From contig JAKGHH010000003.1 of NCBI GenBank assembly GCA_022828595.1, positions 60,377,759-60,441,758 on the forward strand: DNA of 64,000 nucleotides, given 5' to 3'. Positions 11,130 to 22,205 of the stretch are shown piece by piece. The position numbers were made by a program, and so were the translations under genes. The notes beneath the pieces are model-generated. The model searched no databases. It had not been told where the DNA came from and was given only the letters and a program-made list of their open reading frames with translations. Source of the DNA: Nelumbo lutea. Its lineage: Eukaryota > Streptophyta > Magnoliopsida > Proteales > Nelumbonaceae. Numbering within the stretch: position 1 is the first letter of the stretch; the number at the start of each line of letters is the position of its first letter.

Positions 11130-13550
11130 CCATAGCAGTGTTGTCCCACCGTCGGCCCGGGCCATCGGGCCGATGGGCACCTGGAAGGTGTTGGGATGCT
11201 TGGTGGGTGAGTGGTAGTAGGAGGGAGTGGGTGTTGTACCCATCAAACTAGGCGGAGACGCCCCGGGTTTATGGGGAAGGCCGATAGTGGGAAACACTAC
11301 TTTTGCAAAACCACTGTTTCCCATCATGGACCTAGGCCGATGGGCGATTGGAAAGTGTTGGGATGCTCGGTGGATGAGTGGCACTAGGAGGGAGTGGGTT
11401 TGGTGGCCATCGATCCCCTCCGCCCCGCCAGAGCGGCATCTAAGTGATTTTGCTATTTTTGAGAAGCTGTCCCGGAAGGGGGGCACGGGGGTAGACGGGT
11501 GGGAAGAGCTCTCCAAGATGTCCCCAAAGGAGGCAGAGATGCCCCGGGTTTATAGGGAAGACCGACGATGGGAAGCAATGCTTTTGCAGAACCACCATTT
11601 CCCACTATTGGGCCGATGGGCGACCAGAAGGTGTTAGGATGCTCGGTGGGTTAGTGCCAATAGGAGGGAGTGGGTTTGGTGGCCATCACATCCCTCTGCA
11701 GCTGCCAGAGTAGCCTCTGAGTGATTATGCCATTTCCGAGAAGCGGTCCCAGAGGGGGAACATGGGGTAGACAGGCGGCGGAACCACCTCCACGGGGTGG
11801 GGAAAGGTCTCCTCGTTGTCCCTAGAGGAGGCGAGACACTCTGGGTTTACGAGGAAGGCCAATAGTGGGAAACTATGGTTCTACAAAAGCACAATTTCCC
11901 ATCATCGGCTAGGGCCATCTAGCTAATGGACGACCAGAAGGTGTCAAGATTCTCCATGGGTGAGTACCAATAGAAGGGAGTGGGTTTGGTGGCCATCGAA
12001 CCCCTCTACACTGTCGGAAAGGCCTCCGGGTGATTCTGCCCTTTCTGAGATGCGGTCCCAAAAGGGTGGTGTGGGGGTAGACAAGCGGTGGAACCAACTC
12101 CACGGGGTGGGGAGAGGTCTCTTGGATGTTCCCATAGGAGACGAAGACGCCTCGGGCCAACGGGGAAGGCCGACGGTGGGAAACAGTACTTTTGCGGAAC
12201 CACCGTTTCCCACTACCGGCCCAAGTCGTTGGGTCAATGGGTGACTAGAAGGTGTTGGGACGATCGGTGGGTGAGTGGTAGTAGGAGGGAGTTGGTTTGG
12301 TGGCCATCGAACCCCTCCTCACCCATCGAAGTGGACTCCGGGTGATTTTCCCATTTCCGAGAAGCGGTCCTAGGGGGTGCGGGGGTAGAGAAATAGTGAA
12401 ACCAATTCCACATGGTGGGGAGAGCTCTCCTGGACGTCCCCAGAGGAAGGCTAACGGTGTGAAACAATGCTTTTGTAGAACCACTGCTTCCCACCATCGG
12501 GTCGATGGGCGACTAGAATGTGTCAGGATGCTTAGTGGGTGAGTGGCAATAGAAGGTAGTGGGTTTGGTGGCAATCGGACCCCCCTACACCCGCCAGAGT
12601 GGCCTCCAGGTGATTCTTCCATTTCTAAGAAGTGGTGCTAGAGGGGGCCACGGGGTAGACAGGCAGCGGAACCACCTCCAAGAGGCAGGGAGAGGTCTCT
12701 TGGACATCCCTAGAGGAGGCGAAGACACCCTAGGTTTATGGGGAATGCTGACGATGGGAAACGATGCTTTTGTGGAATCACCATTTTCCACCATTGGCCT
12801 GGGTTGTTGGGTTGATGGGCGACTAGAAGGTGTCAGGGTGATTGGTGGGTGAGTGGTAGTTGGAGAGAGTTGGTTTGGTGGCCATCAAACCCCACCTCAG
12901 TCACCGAAGTGACCTCTGGGTGATTCTGCCATTTCTGAGAAGTGGTCCCGAAGGGGGTGTGGGGGTAGAGGAGCAATGAAACCACCTCCACATGGTGGGG
13001 AGATGTCTCCTCGATGTCCTTAGAGGAGGCGGAGACACCCCGAGTTTATTGGGAAGGCTGATGCTAGGAAATAGTGGTTCTACAAAAGCACCATTTCCCA
13101 CTGTCAGGCCGATAGGCGACCAAAAGGTGTCGGGATGCTTGGTGGGTGAATGGATGTAGGAGGGAGTGGGTTTGGTGGCCATTGAATCCCTATGCACCCA
13201 TTGAAGCGGCCTTCGGGTGATTCTGCCATTTCTGAGACACAATCCGAAGGGGGTGTGGGTGTAGACGGGTGACAGAACCACCTATGAGGTGGGAGAGGTC
13301 TCCTAAACATCCCGAGAGGAGATAGAGATGCCTCGAGTTTATGGGGAAGGCTAACGGTGGGAAACAATGCTTTTGTAGAACCATTGTTTCCCAACGCCGG
13401 CCCAGGCTATCTGCTGATGAGCTATCAAAAGATGTCAGGATACTCGGTGGGTGAGCGGTAGTAGGAGGGAATAGGTTTTAGTTGCCATTGAACCCCTCCA
13501 CACCCACCAGAGCAGCCTCCGAGTGATTTTGCTATTTCCGAGAAGCCCAT
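11130..13550. repeat. Tandem array of ~270-310-bp units, left MULE arm
   Basis: A marker phrase, 'gtgttgggatgctcggtgggtgag' in variant form, recurs at about 11189, 11354, 11630, 11941, 12251, 12519, 12831, 13127 and 13432, so there are eight to nine GC-rich units. Most units contain a near-palindrome of the form gtgggaaac...gtttcccac (11287, 11569, 11865, 12176, 12449, 12753, 13064, 13357). Many overlapping open frames on both strands arise from the repeat and its GC content; none resembles a protein family. Confidence 0.85.
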
Positions 13551-14651
13551 AGACACATAGATAAACCTAAGGAAATTGAATTGGAACATGTAAAGTGTAG
13601 GCACATATCAGATGTACACGACTATGGTCATTAAAATTTCCACATACATGTTATACTAACATAAAGGAAAGGGAAGGTTCCTAACACCCCTATTGGGGGT
13701 GGTTCCTTGGTGTTGTGATAATGTTTTGGTTAGTTCCTTGGCGGTACAAAATGCATCAATGGTTGCTTGTGGTGTTTTGGGTATGTGACATCCACCACAC
13801 AGACGTGGTGTGCTTCTTTGATGTGGCGGATTCATATAGCAGTTGCAGTTTGTATGCTAACTCTCGGCGATGGACGGAGTTTGCTGGTAAATGATACCTC
13901 GTGACTGCGTACGTTGAAGGCCACGATTGCTTGATAGAGGCCATTCCTGGCACTCACAATCCGCTCTGCATCATGTGCATTCAATTCACAGAGGGTCAAG
14001 TTAAGCAACTCCCTCTATGGAATAATTACAATGGTGATGTTATTTTCTTCCATCGTAGACCTGAAAAAACTAAGTATAATTTGGTTAGAATGTGAAGTGT
14101 GTTAACTAGATTCATGATCCACCCCATTTATAGTTGTTTTAAGAGTTTGGTATGTCGATCGAAGGGTCATCAAACTGTCCGACTGGCATGCATCACGTTG
14201 CAGTGCTCCTCCTTTACATCAGATTGCCCCTTGGTTGTTGGGATGCACCTCGTACCACTGATCTCCTATACACTCAAGTGCCTGTTGGCCATTGGCTTGC
14301 ACCACCCTTCCATCGATTCTATACCTGCCTTGGAAACCATGCATGGGTGGCCATGTCATGGGTGAAGCACTACCTAGGTCTAGTCTATACCTCCAGCCTA
14401 TGGTGATGCTTGTCGATGGGTCATTACACAAACCGACTAACATGCATCACGCTACAGTGCCCATCCTTTACATCAGATTGTCCCTTGGTCGTTGGGTTGT
14501 ACCTCGTACCACCAATCTCCTTTGCACTCAAGTGCCCATTGGTCATTGACATGCACCACCATCTCATCGATTCTATGCCTGCCTTTGTTCCCGTGCATGG
14601 GTGGCCAAGTCATGGGTGAAGCACTACTTGTCAAAGGGTAAAGGCCATTGA
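13551..14651 (+). other. Loop of the MULE, no recognisable gene
   Basis: Single-copy centre between the inverted arrays. It contains two diverged direct copies of about 250 bp (14150-14407 and 14412-14633), sharing words such as gtaccaccaatctcct and cgattctatgcctgcc in variant form. A short open stretch at 13901-14095 has no motif I recognise. Probably decayed MULE internal sequence. Confidence 0.6.
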
Positions 14652-14880
14652 ACCTGAGCATTGGGTGAAGTCTAAGTTCCTAAGAATGCGATATGACCAA
14701 ATGTCATCCAATTTACAGAGACGTTCAATGGATGGGTGTCAAACATTCGTGATCAACCTATAATGACCATGTTGAACACATATCAGTTGAAATTGATGGA
14801 ACTCCTTCGAAGGCGACATTGTGAATCTCGAGATTGCACAACACCAATCGGGAGAAGGATCAAAGCGAAGTTGCACGTGA
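14652..14880 (+). pseudogene. MULE transposase (MuDR-type) fragment
   Basis: The forward frame before the right-hand array reads EHWVKSKFL, then (after a small frame change) ETFNGWVSNIRDQPIMTML and LKLMELLRRR. This matches the conserved MURA-type block usually written N..ESFN.WI..AR..PI..MLE.IR..LM.....R. It is only about 60 residues long and runs straight into repeat DNA, so it is a broken remnant. It supports assigning the whole inverted structure to the MULE superfamily. Confidence 0.7.
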
Positions 14881-16360
14881 CCCACCGATCATCCTAACAC
14901 CTTACGATCGCCCATCGGCTCGACTGACAGTGGGAAACGGGGCATCTCCGCCTCCTATGGGGTCGTCCAAGACAGCTCTCCCTCTGGGACCACTTCAGAA
15001 AATGGTAGAATCACCCAGTCGCCGCTCTGGCGGGTGCGGAGGGGTTCGTTACACCCTCTTACTACTACTCATCCATGGAGCATCTGGACACCTTTCGGTC
15101 GCCCATTGGTCTGATAGCCTGGGTCGATGGTGGGAAATGGTGGTTTTACAAAAGCACTGTTTCCCATCATTGGCCTTCCCCATTGGCTCGAGGCATCTTT
15201 GCCTCCTTTGGAGATGTCCAGGAGACCTCTCCCCACATCGTGGATGTGGTTTCGTCACCTGTCTACCCACATGCCCCCCCCCTGAGACTGCTTCTCAAAA
15301 ATGGCATAATCACCTGGAGGGCGCTCTGGCGAGTGAGAAGGGTTCAATGGCCACCAATCTCACTCACTCCTGCAACTCACCCACTAAGCATCCCAACACC
15401 TTCCAATCGCCTATTGGCTTGACGGCCTAGGTTGATAGTGGGAAATAGTGCTTTTGCAAAACCACCGTTTCCCACCATCAACATTCCCTGAAAACCTGGG
15501 GAGTCTCCACCTCCTTTGGAGACATCGAGGAGACCTCTTCTCACACCATGGAGGTGGTTCCACCGCTCGTCTACCCCTGTGCCCCCCCCCCCTCCTTTGG
15601 GACTGCTTGTTAGAAATGGTAGAATCACCCAAAGGCTGCTTCGATGTGTGCAGAGGGGTTCAATGGCCACCAAACACACTCCCTCCTACTACCACTCACC
15701 CATCGAGCATCCCAACACCTTTTGGTCACCCATCAACCCGACTTCCCGAGCCGACGGTGGGAAACTGTGCTTTTGCAAAACCACCATTTCCCACCGTCAG
15801 CCTTCCCCATAAACTGAGGGCATCTCTGCCACATCTAGGGATGCCCAGGAGACTTCTCCCCACCCTATGGAGGTGGTTCCACTACCCGTCTACCCCCATG
15901 GCTCCTCCGAGACCGTGTCTCAGAAATTGCGAAATCATTCGAAGGCCGCTCTGGTGGGTGTAGAGGGGTTCGATGGCCACCAAACCCACTCCCTCCTATT
16001 GCCACTCACCCACCAAGCATCTTGACACCTTCTTGTCGCCAATCGGCCTAACGGCCCAACCCGACGGTGGGAAACTGTGGTTTTTCAAAAGCATCGTTTC
16101 CCACTGCCATCCTTCCTTGTAAACCTGGGGCGTCTCCGCCTCCTCTAGGGATGTCCAAGAGAGCTTTCTTCCGCCTCCCTTCTATCCCTGCTTCTCCCTT
16201 CGGGACCGCATCTCGGAAATGGCAGAATCACCTAAAGGCCACTCCGGTGGGTGCCGAGGGGTTCGATGGCCACCAAACCTACTCCCTCCTACTACCACTC
16301 GACCAATGAGCATCCTGACACTTTCTGGTTGCCCATCGGCCCAATGGCCTGGGCTGATGA
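14881..16360. repeat. Tandem array of ~300-bp units, right MULE arm
   Basis: Inverse orientation of the left array. The marker phrase appears as 'ctcacccaccaagcatcc' variants near 15060, 15365, 15688, 15993 and 16288, so about five units. The palindromes are at 15131, 15437, 15759 and 16068, plus a half copy at 14931. Fewer units than on the left, so the arms expanded or contracted independently. Confidence 0.85.
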
Positions 16361-16696
16361 TGGTACGACACTACTATGGAGATAATGTTTCACCAGGCAA
16401 TGTAGAAAAGAAATTTTGTATGACTTAAACCCATTCATGTGTAAATTTATATAGTTAGAGCTACTCAATCATTGGATCTACACAATAATTTACAATGTTA
16501 ATATATGCTCACACTGGTAAGATGAGAGAAATCAAAAATAAAAAGGTTTTCTATCATCCACTTAACATGTGCAATTCATGGGATATGGTTCCGAATGAGT
16601 TGAGCCCCTATCTGCCACCTAATAATATTGATAATTTCCTACAACAAAAGTACCATATGTTAGTTACTAACATGAGACATTTAAGCATTTGCTAAC

Positions 16697-17149
16697 AAAT
16701 AGAATTCTAGTGTACTCATTAGATCAAAGTCAAAATCTGAGCCCCGGGCGATTTAATCAATTTACTTCATCACAAACACCGCACAATCTCTATCATTGGA
16801 CAAAACATACATCACTTTCTGACTCAATAACCATCATACAAGTACCCCCTACGCCTAAGCGTTGAACATATAACATGTACCCAACTTGTTGGGGGGCTAA
16901 CTCCATGAATTCAAATGGCCAACCGGTGATCCCAGGAACAAATGGTACAAATTTTTTTCTCAACCTTGCTTGCTGTTGGATAATGTGAAATCGAACAGAC
17001 ACATGAGCAATTTGACTCCAGTTAGAGAGACAACGCAACAAGTAATGGCAAATGCAAATAAAAAAATCCCACATTAACACATTGAATAATTCAATTACTG
17101 CTAGATGCTTACCGCATTCAGAGCAATGGAACTGGTGTTTGAGGAACAA
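16697..17149 (-). pseudogene. Ulp1/C48 cysteine protease fragment, right MULE arm
   Basis: Inverse copy of the left-arm fragment. The minus frame contains DCAVFVMK followed by a stop, then the diverged IARGSDFDFD block. This copy extends further upstream (to 17149) with an open stretch that includes WPFEFMELAPQQ, similar to sequence preceding the catalytic Cys in plant Ulp1-like proteins. Stops and missing His/Asp motifs mark it as a pseudogene. Different lengths retained in the two arms suggest a deletion on the left. Confidence 0.55.
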
Positions 17150-17379
17150 TTCCCACTATAATCTACCAAATATCTAGCAGAGTTTTTGATTGGAATAGGA
17201 TGGGGGGTGCACGATGGCTGGTAAATTGCAAAACCTTTTACCAATGAACAAAGGGGCCTCTATGAATCCTTCCAATGTTCAAAGACAGGGGAAGAAGGAG
17301 ATAGAAGATGAAGCAGACCGGTGAAAATGGGACATCGACCTTCCTTCGACCGGCGACGAAACTCGACTTGTACCGGACG

Positions 17380-17820
17380 GAGGTTTCCAATCGACCGAAC
17401 ATAGGTAGAGATGAAGCTTCGGTGATGAAATGACGAACACAGGTAAAGATCAAGTTCCGGTGATGAAACAACTCTGATAAATTTTGAAATGGGGAAAACG
17501 GCTCAATGTTTCGTAGAGGGGTATAACAGAAAACACAGGTAGAGATGAATCTCAAAGTGATGAAACGGCTTTGAGAATTTTCGAAATGGGGAACACAGCT
17601 AGAGATGAAGAAAGATGAAGCTCGGGTGATGAAACGACTCTGAGAAATTTCAAAATCAGGAAGCTCTGGTGATGAAACGGCTTTGAGAAATTTTGAAATG
17701 GGGAAGCTCAGGCGATGAAATATGAAGCTTCGGTGATAAAATGGCTCTGAGAAATTTCGAAATGGGGAAGCTCCGATGATGAAAGATGAAGAGCTCTAGT
17801 GATTAAACAGCTCTAAATTT
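17380..17820. repeat. Degenerate ~50-60-bp tandem repeats
   Basis: Recurrent 'gatgaaacggctttgagaaa' and 'tttcgaaatggggaagctc' variants, at least six times. The inverse, shorter version is at about 10515-10690 in the left arm. Confidence 0.7.
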
Positions 17821-17829
17821 TTTGAATTG

Positions 17830-18376
17830 AAAAAAATTATGTATTATATAAATAATCATTCGAATTTAAATATTTATTGAATTGAAAAAATTCATATCTG
17901 AATTCATTCAATTATGATATTAAGCTTAAAATCAAATTTTGAATGCCATTGATGATACCCGTACCCAAGTTATAGTAATGCATAAAACTTTATTAACCAT
18001 GTTTAGACCATTAAATATAAATTTATAAACAGTGATGTGAACACATACCTCTCGATAATGCCTTGGTATGGAATTGGTATTATGAGAACCGACCATATTT
18101 TAGTAAGGTCATTTAGATGGTTATGAGAACATCTAAGACCGTCCGTATGGAACTGGTTATCATCCTAGATCGGTAAGGCCATTTAGCAATTAAAAAAAAC
18201 CAATTTTGCATGTTCAAAATCTCCAAAGTTACATACAGAAGCCTCAACTACTGAATTCCTGGGAGCTGATGTTTGCTGGGTATTTTGATTTTAACACTGG
18301 TTTCAACGTGCTGGTTTTAATGGTAAAGGCGTGGGAGGATTTTCTTTTTGTTAAGGGGGTTCATAGTCATTTCCCC
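17830..18376. repeat. Outer terminal inverted repeat, right arm
   Basis: Inverse partner of 7510-8303; ends with tcatagtcatttcccc at 18376. Confidence 0.75.
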
Positions 18377-19000
18377 AAAAAAAATTATATTTGAGTCCCG
18401 AATCGAATTTGCACATATAGTTAGGGTTTTAGAATCAAACAAAAGGAGGTAAAAAAGGACAAAAGCTCTCTTCCCTCTTTCATTCTCACTTTTCAAACAG
18501 ATATACTTTCCTCAGTTCTCAGTTTTCAACGACAACTTACGATGAGTCCTCCATCTTTCTGTCTCAATGACTAAGAACCAGCAATGAATATGTTAGAAAA
18601 AATTGCTCATTCTCTAATTCCTCAGCTTCTCTCTTTCTCTCTCTCTCTCAGTTTCTTGTCTTTCTCTATTACAAGAAAGAACATCTTTTTCAACAACAAA
18701 AAAATGTAATTCTAAACCAATATGGAGAATTAGCGACAACCATCATCTCCTCCCTTTCGTTTCTTAGCCCCCTTTCTTATTTGTCTCTCAAACAGAAAGT
18801 ATTTATATGAACCTTATTATAACCTGACCTAATATGCTAATCCAACGGTCAGGATACAATAAATAAATAAGTATCAACTTTAACCATTTTAACCCATTTG
18901 ACCTATATGGTTGAATCACTGATCATTGGTGTAGAAGGTTTTTGCAATCGGCCTCTAGGATATAACATCTCTCAACCTTGGCATTGTGTGCACTCACAGC
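18377..19000. other. Intergenic, nothing recognised
   Basis: AT-rich DNA with a pyrimidine stretch including (TC)n near 18632-18660. No gene or repeat boundary is supported. Confidence 0.5.
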
Positions 19001-19750
19001 CCAAAGCAGCGGGACTAGTGTGTTTCATAATCCCAATATGACTTAACAGAGAGAGGATAACTAGTGTGGGGGAGAGGGTAAAAACACGAAAAAGAGAAGC
19101 TAATTTCTAGTGCACCAAAATCACAGTTATGTTGACCATTAAGAAAGCTTAATGCCAAACCAAAAGCATCTCCCACTAACGTTAGGAGTTCTCTCACAAT
19201 TAGGAGAGTGGCGGTTACAAAAAAAGAATGCTAGGAAAAAGTATTCTTATCTTAAAAAAAAGGAAAATATATAAATAAGGTAGGAATAGGGGCCCTGGAC
19301 CTACGTGTGCAGTGGGCAGGCACATGTGTGTGTTAGCTGAGTTTGGCTTCAATCAGGGCAAAGCCCATTCAAGCAGCCTTTACTGCCTTGCATTGAGAAT
19401 ATCTCCGTACTTGTGTGTTTAATTTCATGAAGAGATATTCCCAATGCAAAGTTGAAAAATGCTATCATAACGGTGTGGGCACATATTTGCCCTGATAGAA
19501 GCTGATCTCATGTTAGCCCAGCCAGTCTAGCCCAACATGTGCATGCATGTGGTGGTCTAGATGCACTCTCTCCACAAGCCCCATAAGACACAAACCAAAA
19601 ACGCAAAGTAATAAATATGCCAAGAGGAGTGTTCTTCCTAGTCCATGTGGGACTTAAGCTACTCCACTATCAAATAAAATACAAAGAAACAAAGGAAAAA
19701 CAAAAGCATTTAATTTGGATCACACAAAAATCAAGAAAAGAGTACCAATA
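19000..19750 (-). repeat. Probable 3' LTR of the old copia element
   Basis: The minus strand downstream of the copia RNase H shows a polypurine-like catgtggggga (plus 19751-19762) followed by TATTGGTACTC as a candidate LTR start at 19750. The block at 19035-19085 (cttaacagagagaggataac) matches 38200-38250 of the presumed partner LTR. The far end is not defined, and a foldback MITE (19292-19563) lies within it. Confidence 0.4.
19292..19563. mobile_element. Foldback MITE
   Basis: Arms pair across a short centre: left tggcttcaatcagggcaaa with right ttgccctgatagaagctga, and an inner stem gcattgagaatatctc with gagatattcccaatgc. The inner stem is nearly the same as in the bHLH intron MITE (5871-6045). 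Target duplication not clear. Confidence 0.55.
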
Positions 19751-20257
19751 ATCCCCCACATGATTCAAATTACAACAACACGAATTGGGCACACTTCTAT
19801 AAGGCATGTGTTACTGAAATTTGTAAAACTAAGTCTTGAACCAAATTCTTTGATTATAACTCAGGTGCACTATTACAACAAACGTTTCACCCTCTATAAC
19901 AGTTGGTTCTCACAGTTTGATATGTTTCAACTATGCACCCATACTTAAATTTTCATGAACTCTCTAGAGAACAAAGCTCTTGTTCTCATAGGAGGCGGCC
20001 CCACCTCCACGCTCATATAGGTGAATTCGTCAAATGTAAACTATAACTATCTACACCACCCATAAGGGCTACCAATTCATTAAGAGTAATTTATTTAACC
20101 TCTGTACATTGCAGTAAGTACTATCTAAACCGTAAAGGGGCACTCTCAAAACATAATATGTGATAGTACTCTACCAAATTTATAATGACTTGTTATTACC
20201 AATTGAACCTCCTCATAGATCTCCAATCATAAAGGTTAGGTTGCCACCACTGCTTAT

Positions 20258-22205
20258 TTAATTTATGGGATTTAAACCCATCCCCCTCAATGTATCTAAG
20301 ACTAACTTTCTAGTCAGTCCCTTAGTCATATGATTTGCTAAATTTTTTTCTAACCTCACAAATTCAAGTGTGAGCACACCATCACCTATTAATCTTTTTA
20401 TTGTGTTGTGTCTTAGTTGAATATGTCGACTCTTTCCATTGTAGCTATTATTTTTTGCTCTAAAAATTGCTATTTGATTATCACAATGCAAGAAAACAAA
20501 CGGGACTGGTTTTGACCATAAAGGTAAATCAGCCAATAAATTACGAAGTCCTTAGACCTCCATACCAGCTTGTTCTAAGGCAATGAACTTAGATTCCATT
20601 ATTGACATAGCAATACATGTCTCTTTGATGGACTTCCATGAAATGGCTCCACCACCTAAGGTAAATACATATCCACTAGTGGATTTGGTCTCATTTGAAT
20701 TTGAGATCCAATTTGCATTACAATAACCTTCTAGCACAATTGGATATCTATTAAAGTGCAGTCCAAAGCATGGTTTTCGAACCGCCATTGACCCGAATGG
20801 TCGGACCATTTGACCTGGAAACTTTCTAGGCAACCGATTCCGTTTTACCCCAAACTCAGTCCCTGACCAATTAAAAACCGTTGAATCAGTTAATGACCCA
20901 TTGACTCAGATGATCGAACCATTGACCCGTTTCATCCACTCGGACTGGATGGTTGAACTGTCAACCCGAAAACCGGTGGCCAGAACGTTTCCGATTCTGA
21001 ATCGTTTCTTAAAAAATTGGTCCAAAGTCATTAATTTGGTAAACCTACCTTTGGGATTATGAGTATATCTACCTAATTTGCCAACAACAAACACAGTATC
21101 CAAACGTGTATAGATCATTAAAAATATTAACTACCTATGATTCTAGCATACTCATGTTGAGAAACAACATCACCATTACTATTCTTTAATTTAACACTAG
21201 AATCTTAAGGTGTTCTTACAGGTACACACAATCAAAGTGGTAAATTTTTCTAACATTCTTTCAATATAATGAGATTGTGTCAATGTCAAACCATTAGAAG
21301 TTTTATTTAATTCTATTCCTATGGTTACTTCTGCTTCTCCCATATCTTTCATATCAACAGTTAGATAAGCAAATTTTCTTTGTATTTTTAATCACATCAA
21401 AATCCATACCCAAAATTAACATGTCATCTACATATAAGCATATTATTACTTCTAATTTTTCATTGAATTTGCTATATATGCAACTATCTGCATCATTTAC
21501 TGCAAACCCATTTTTTCTTAGAACACTATTGAATTTATTATAAAAAAAATGAACACTATTGAATTTTTCATTCCAGTGTTTAGGAGCTTGTTTAAGTCCA
21601 TATAATGATTTAACTAGTTTGGTAGACTTTATGTTTTTCTTCTAGAGCTTTAAATTCTTCAGGCTAATCCATATAAATTTCTTCTTGTAAACCCCCATTA
21701 AGGAAAACAGTTTTTGAATCCATTTAATGTATAATTAATTTGTATATAAATGTTATGACAATTAGGATCCTAATAGTTGTTATTTTTGTTACTAGAGGGT
21801 AGGTGTCAGCCTACACCCTCTTTTTGATTATACCCCTTTGCTACCAGCCTTGCCTTGAATTTGTGTATGGTTCCATTGGGTTTTAGTTTTTTTCCTGAAC
21901 ACTCACTCACAACCAATAATTTGTCCTTGGAGGTAGGTCTACCAATTCCCAAGTATGGTTAGCCATAATTGATTCTATCTTACTTTAAATGTTTCTCTCC
22001 AAAAGGATGAATCTACAGATGTTATTGATATATGTTTTAGGATAAGTTTATTTCTTTTCTAGGTCTCTTACATCTTCTATGTTCTTGTTCATCACCTTTC
22101 TCATTTGTTTTACTAATTTGCTCACTAGTTAGGCCAACTTCTCTTATTCTTTCTACATTTCTTTCTTTCAATGGACCACCTAAGATTCAATCTTTTTGCT
22201 AGGAA
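20258..22205 (-). pseudogene. Old Ty1/copia remnant: reverse transcriptase and RNase H
   Basis: From high to low coordinates the minus strand gives decayed but recognisable copia blocks: a linker rich in charged residues (about 22200-22050), the start of RT with KARLVAKGYNQKEGVG (about 21840), a FLNGGLQEEIYMD block (about 21700), then GKLGRYTHNP (about 21070). RNase H follows as [20 protein letters not shown] and a tail ending at 20258. Many stops and frameshifts; not functional. A MITE-like insert at 20779-21040 separates the last two blocks. The matching gag/integrase half is at 36553-38038. Confidence 0.75.
20779..21040. mobile_element. MITE-like insertion in copia RNase H
   Basis: Interrupts the copia reading between YTHNP and GLHFNRYP. 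It is composed of 'attgacccg', 'ggtcaatgg' and 'aaccggtg' self-complementary words, like 7265-7475. Exact duplicated target not identified. Confidence 0.5.

Larger units (their letters stand above)
7510..18376 (+). mobile_element. 10.9-kb foldback Mutator-like element (MULE)
   Basis: The outer ends are inverted copies: ggggaaatgactatga at 7510 against tcatagtcatttcccc ending at 18376. Complementarity then continues inwards through almost the whole element: 7510-8303 with about 17830-18376, about 10515-11130 with 16360-17820, and 11130-13550 with 14881-16360, leaving a loop of about 1.1-1.3 kb. The loop's right edge encodes a degraded MuDR-type transposase segment (14652-14880). Flanking 9-bp blocks are A-rich and only 7/9 identical (7501-7509 and 18377-18385), so a classic MULE target duplication is suggested but not proved. 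The left arm is longer because a foldback element and a hAT MITE entered it. Long TIRs made of tandem units resemble foldback elements, and the captured Ulp1 fragments resemble Ulp1-bearing plant MULEs. It appears non-autonomous. Confidence 0.75.

Noticed and set aside
11130..16360. Regular repeats considered as a CRISPR array
   Set aside because: Units of about 300 bp that diverge throughout, in plant DNA and mirrored in two arms. There are no short identical repeats with unique spacers.
11124..16428. Many open frames of 60-200 codons on both strands, often overlapping
   Set aside because: They lie in the GC-rich tandem arrays of the MULE arms, repeat with the units, and show no protein-family motifs. 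They are by-products of the repeats.
18480..19200. A possible small gene around 18540-19200
   Set aside because: Only short frames without motifs. Part of the region matches a copia LTR block, and the pyrimidine-rich stretch explains the apparent bias.
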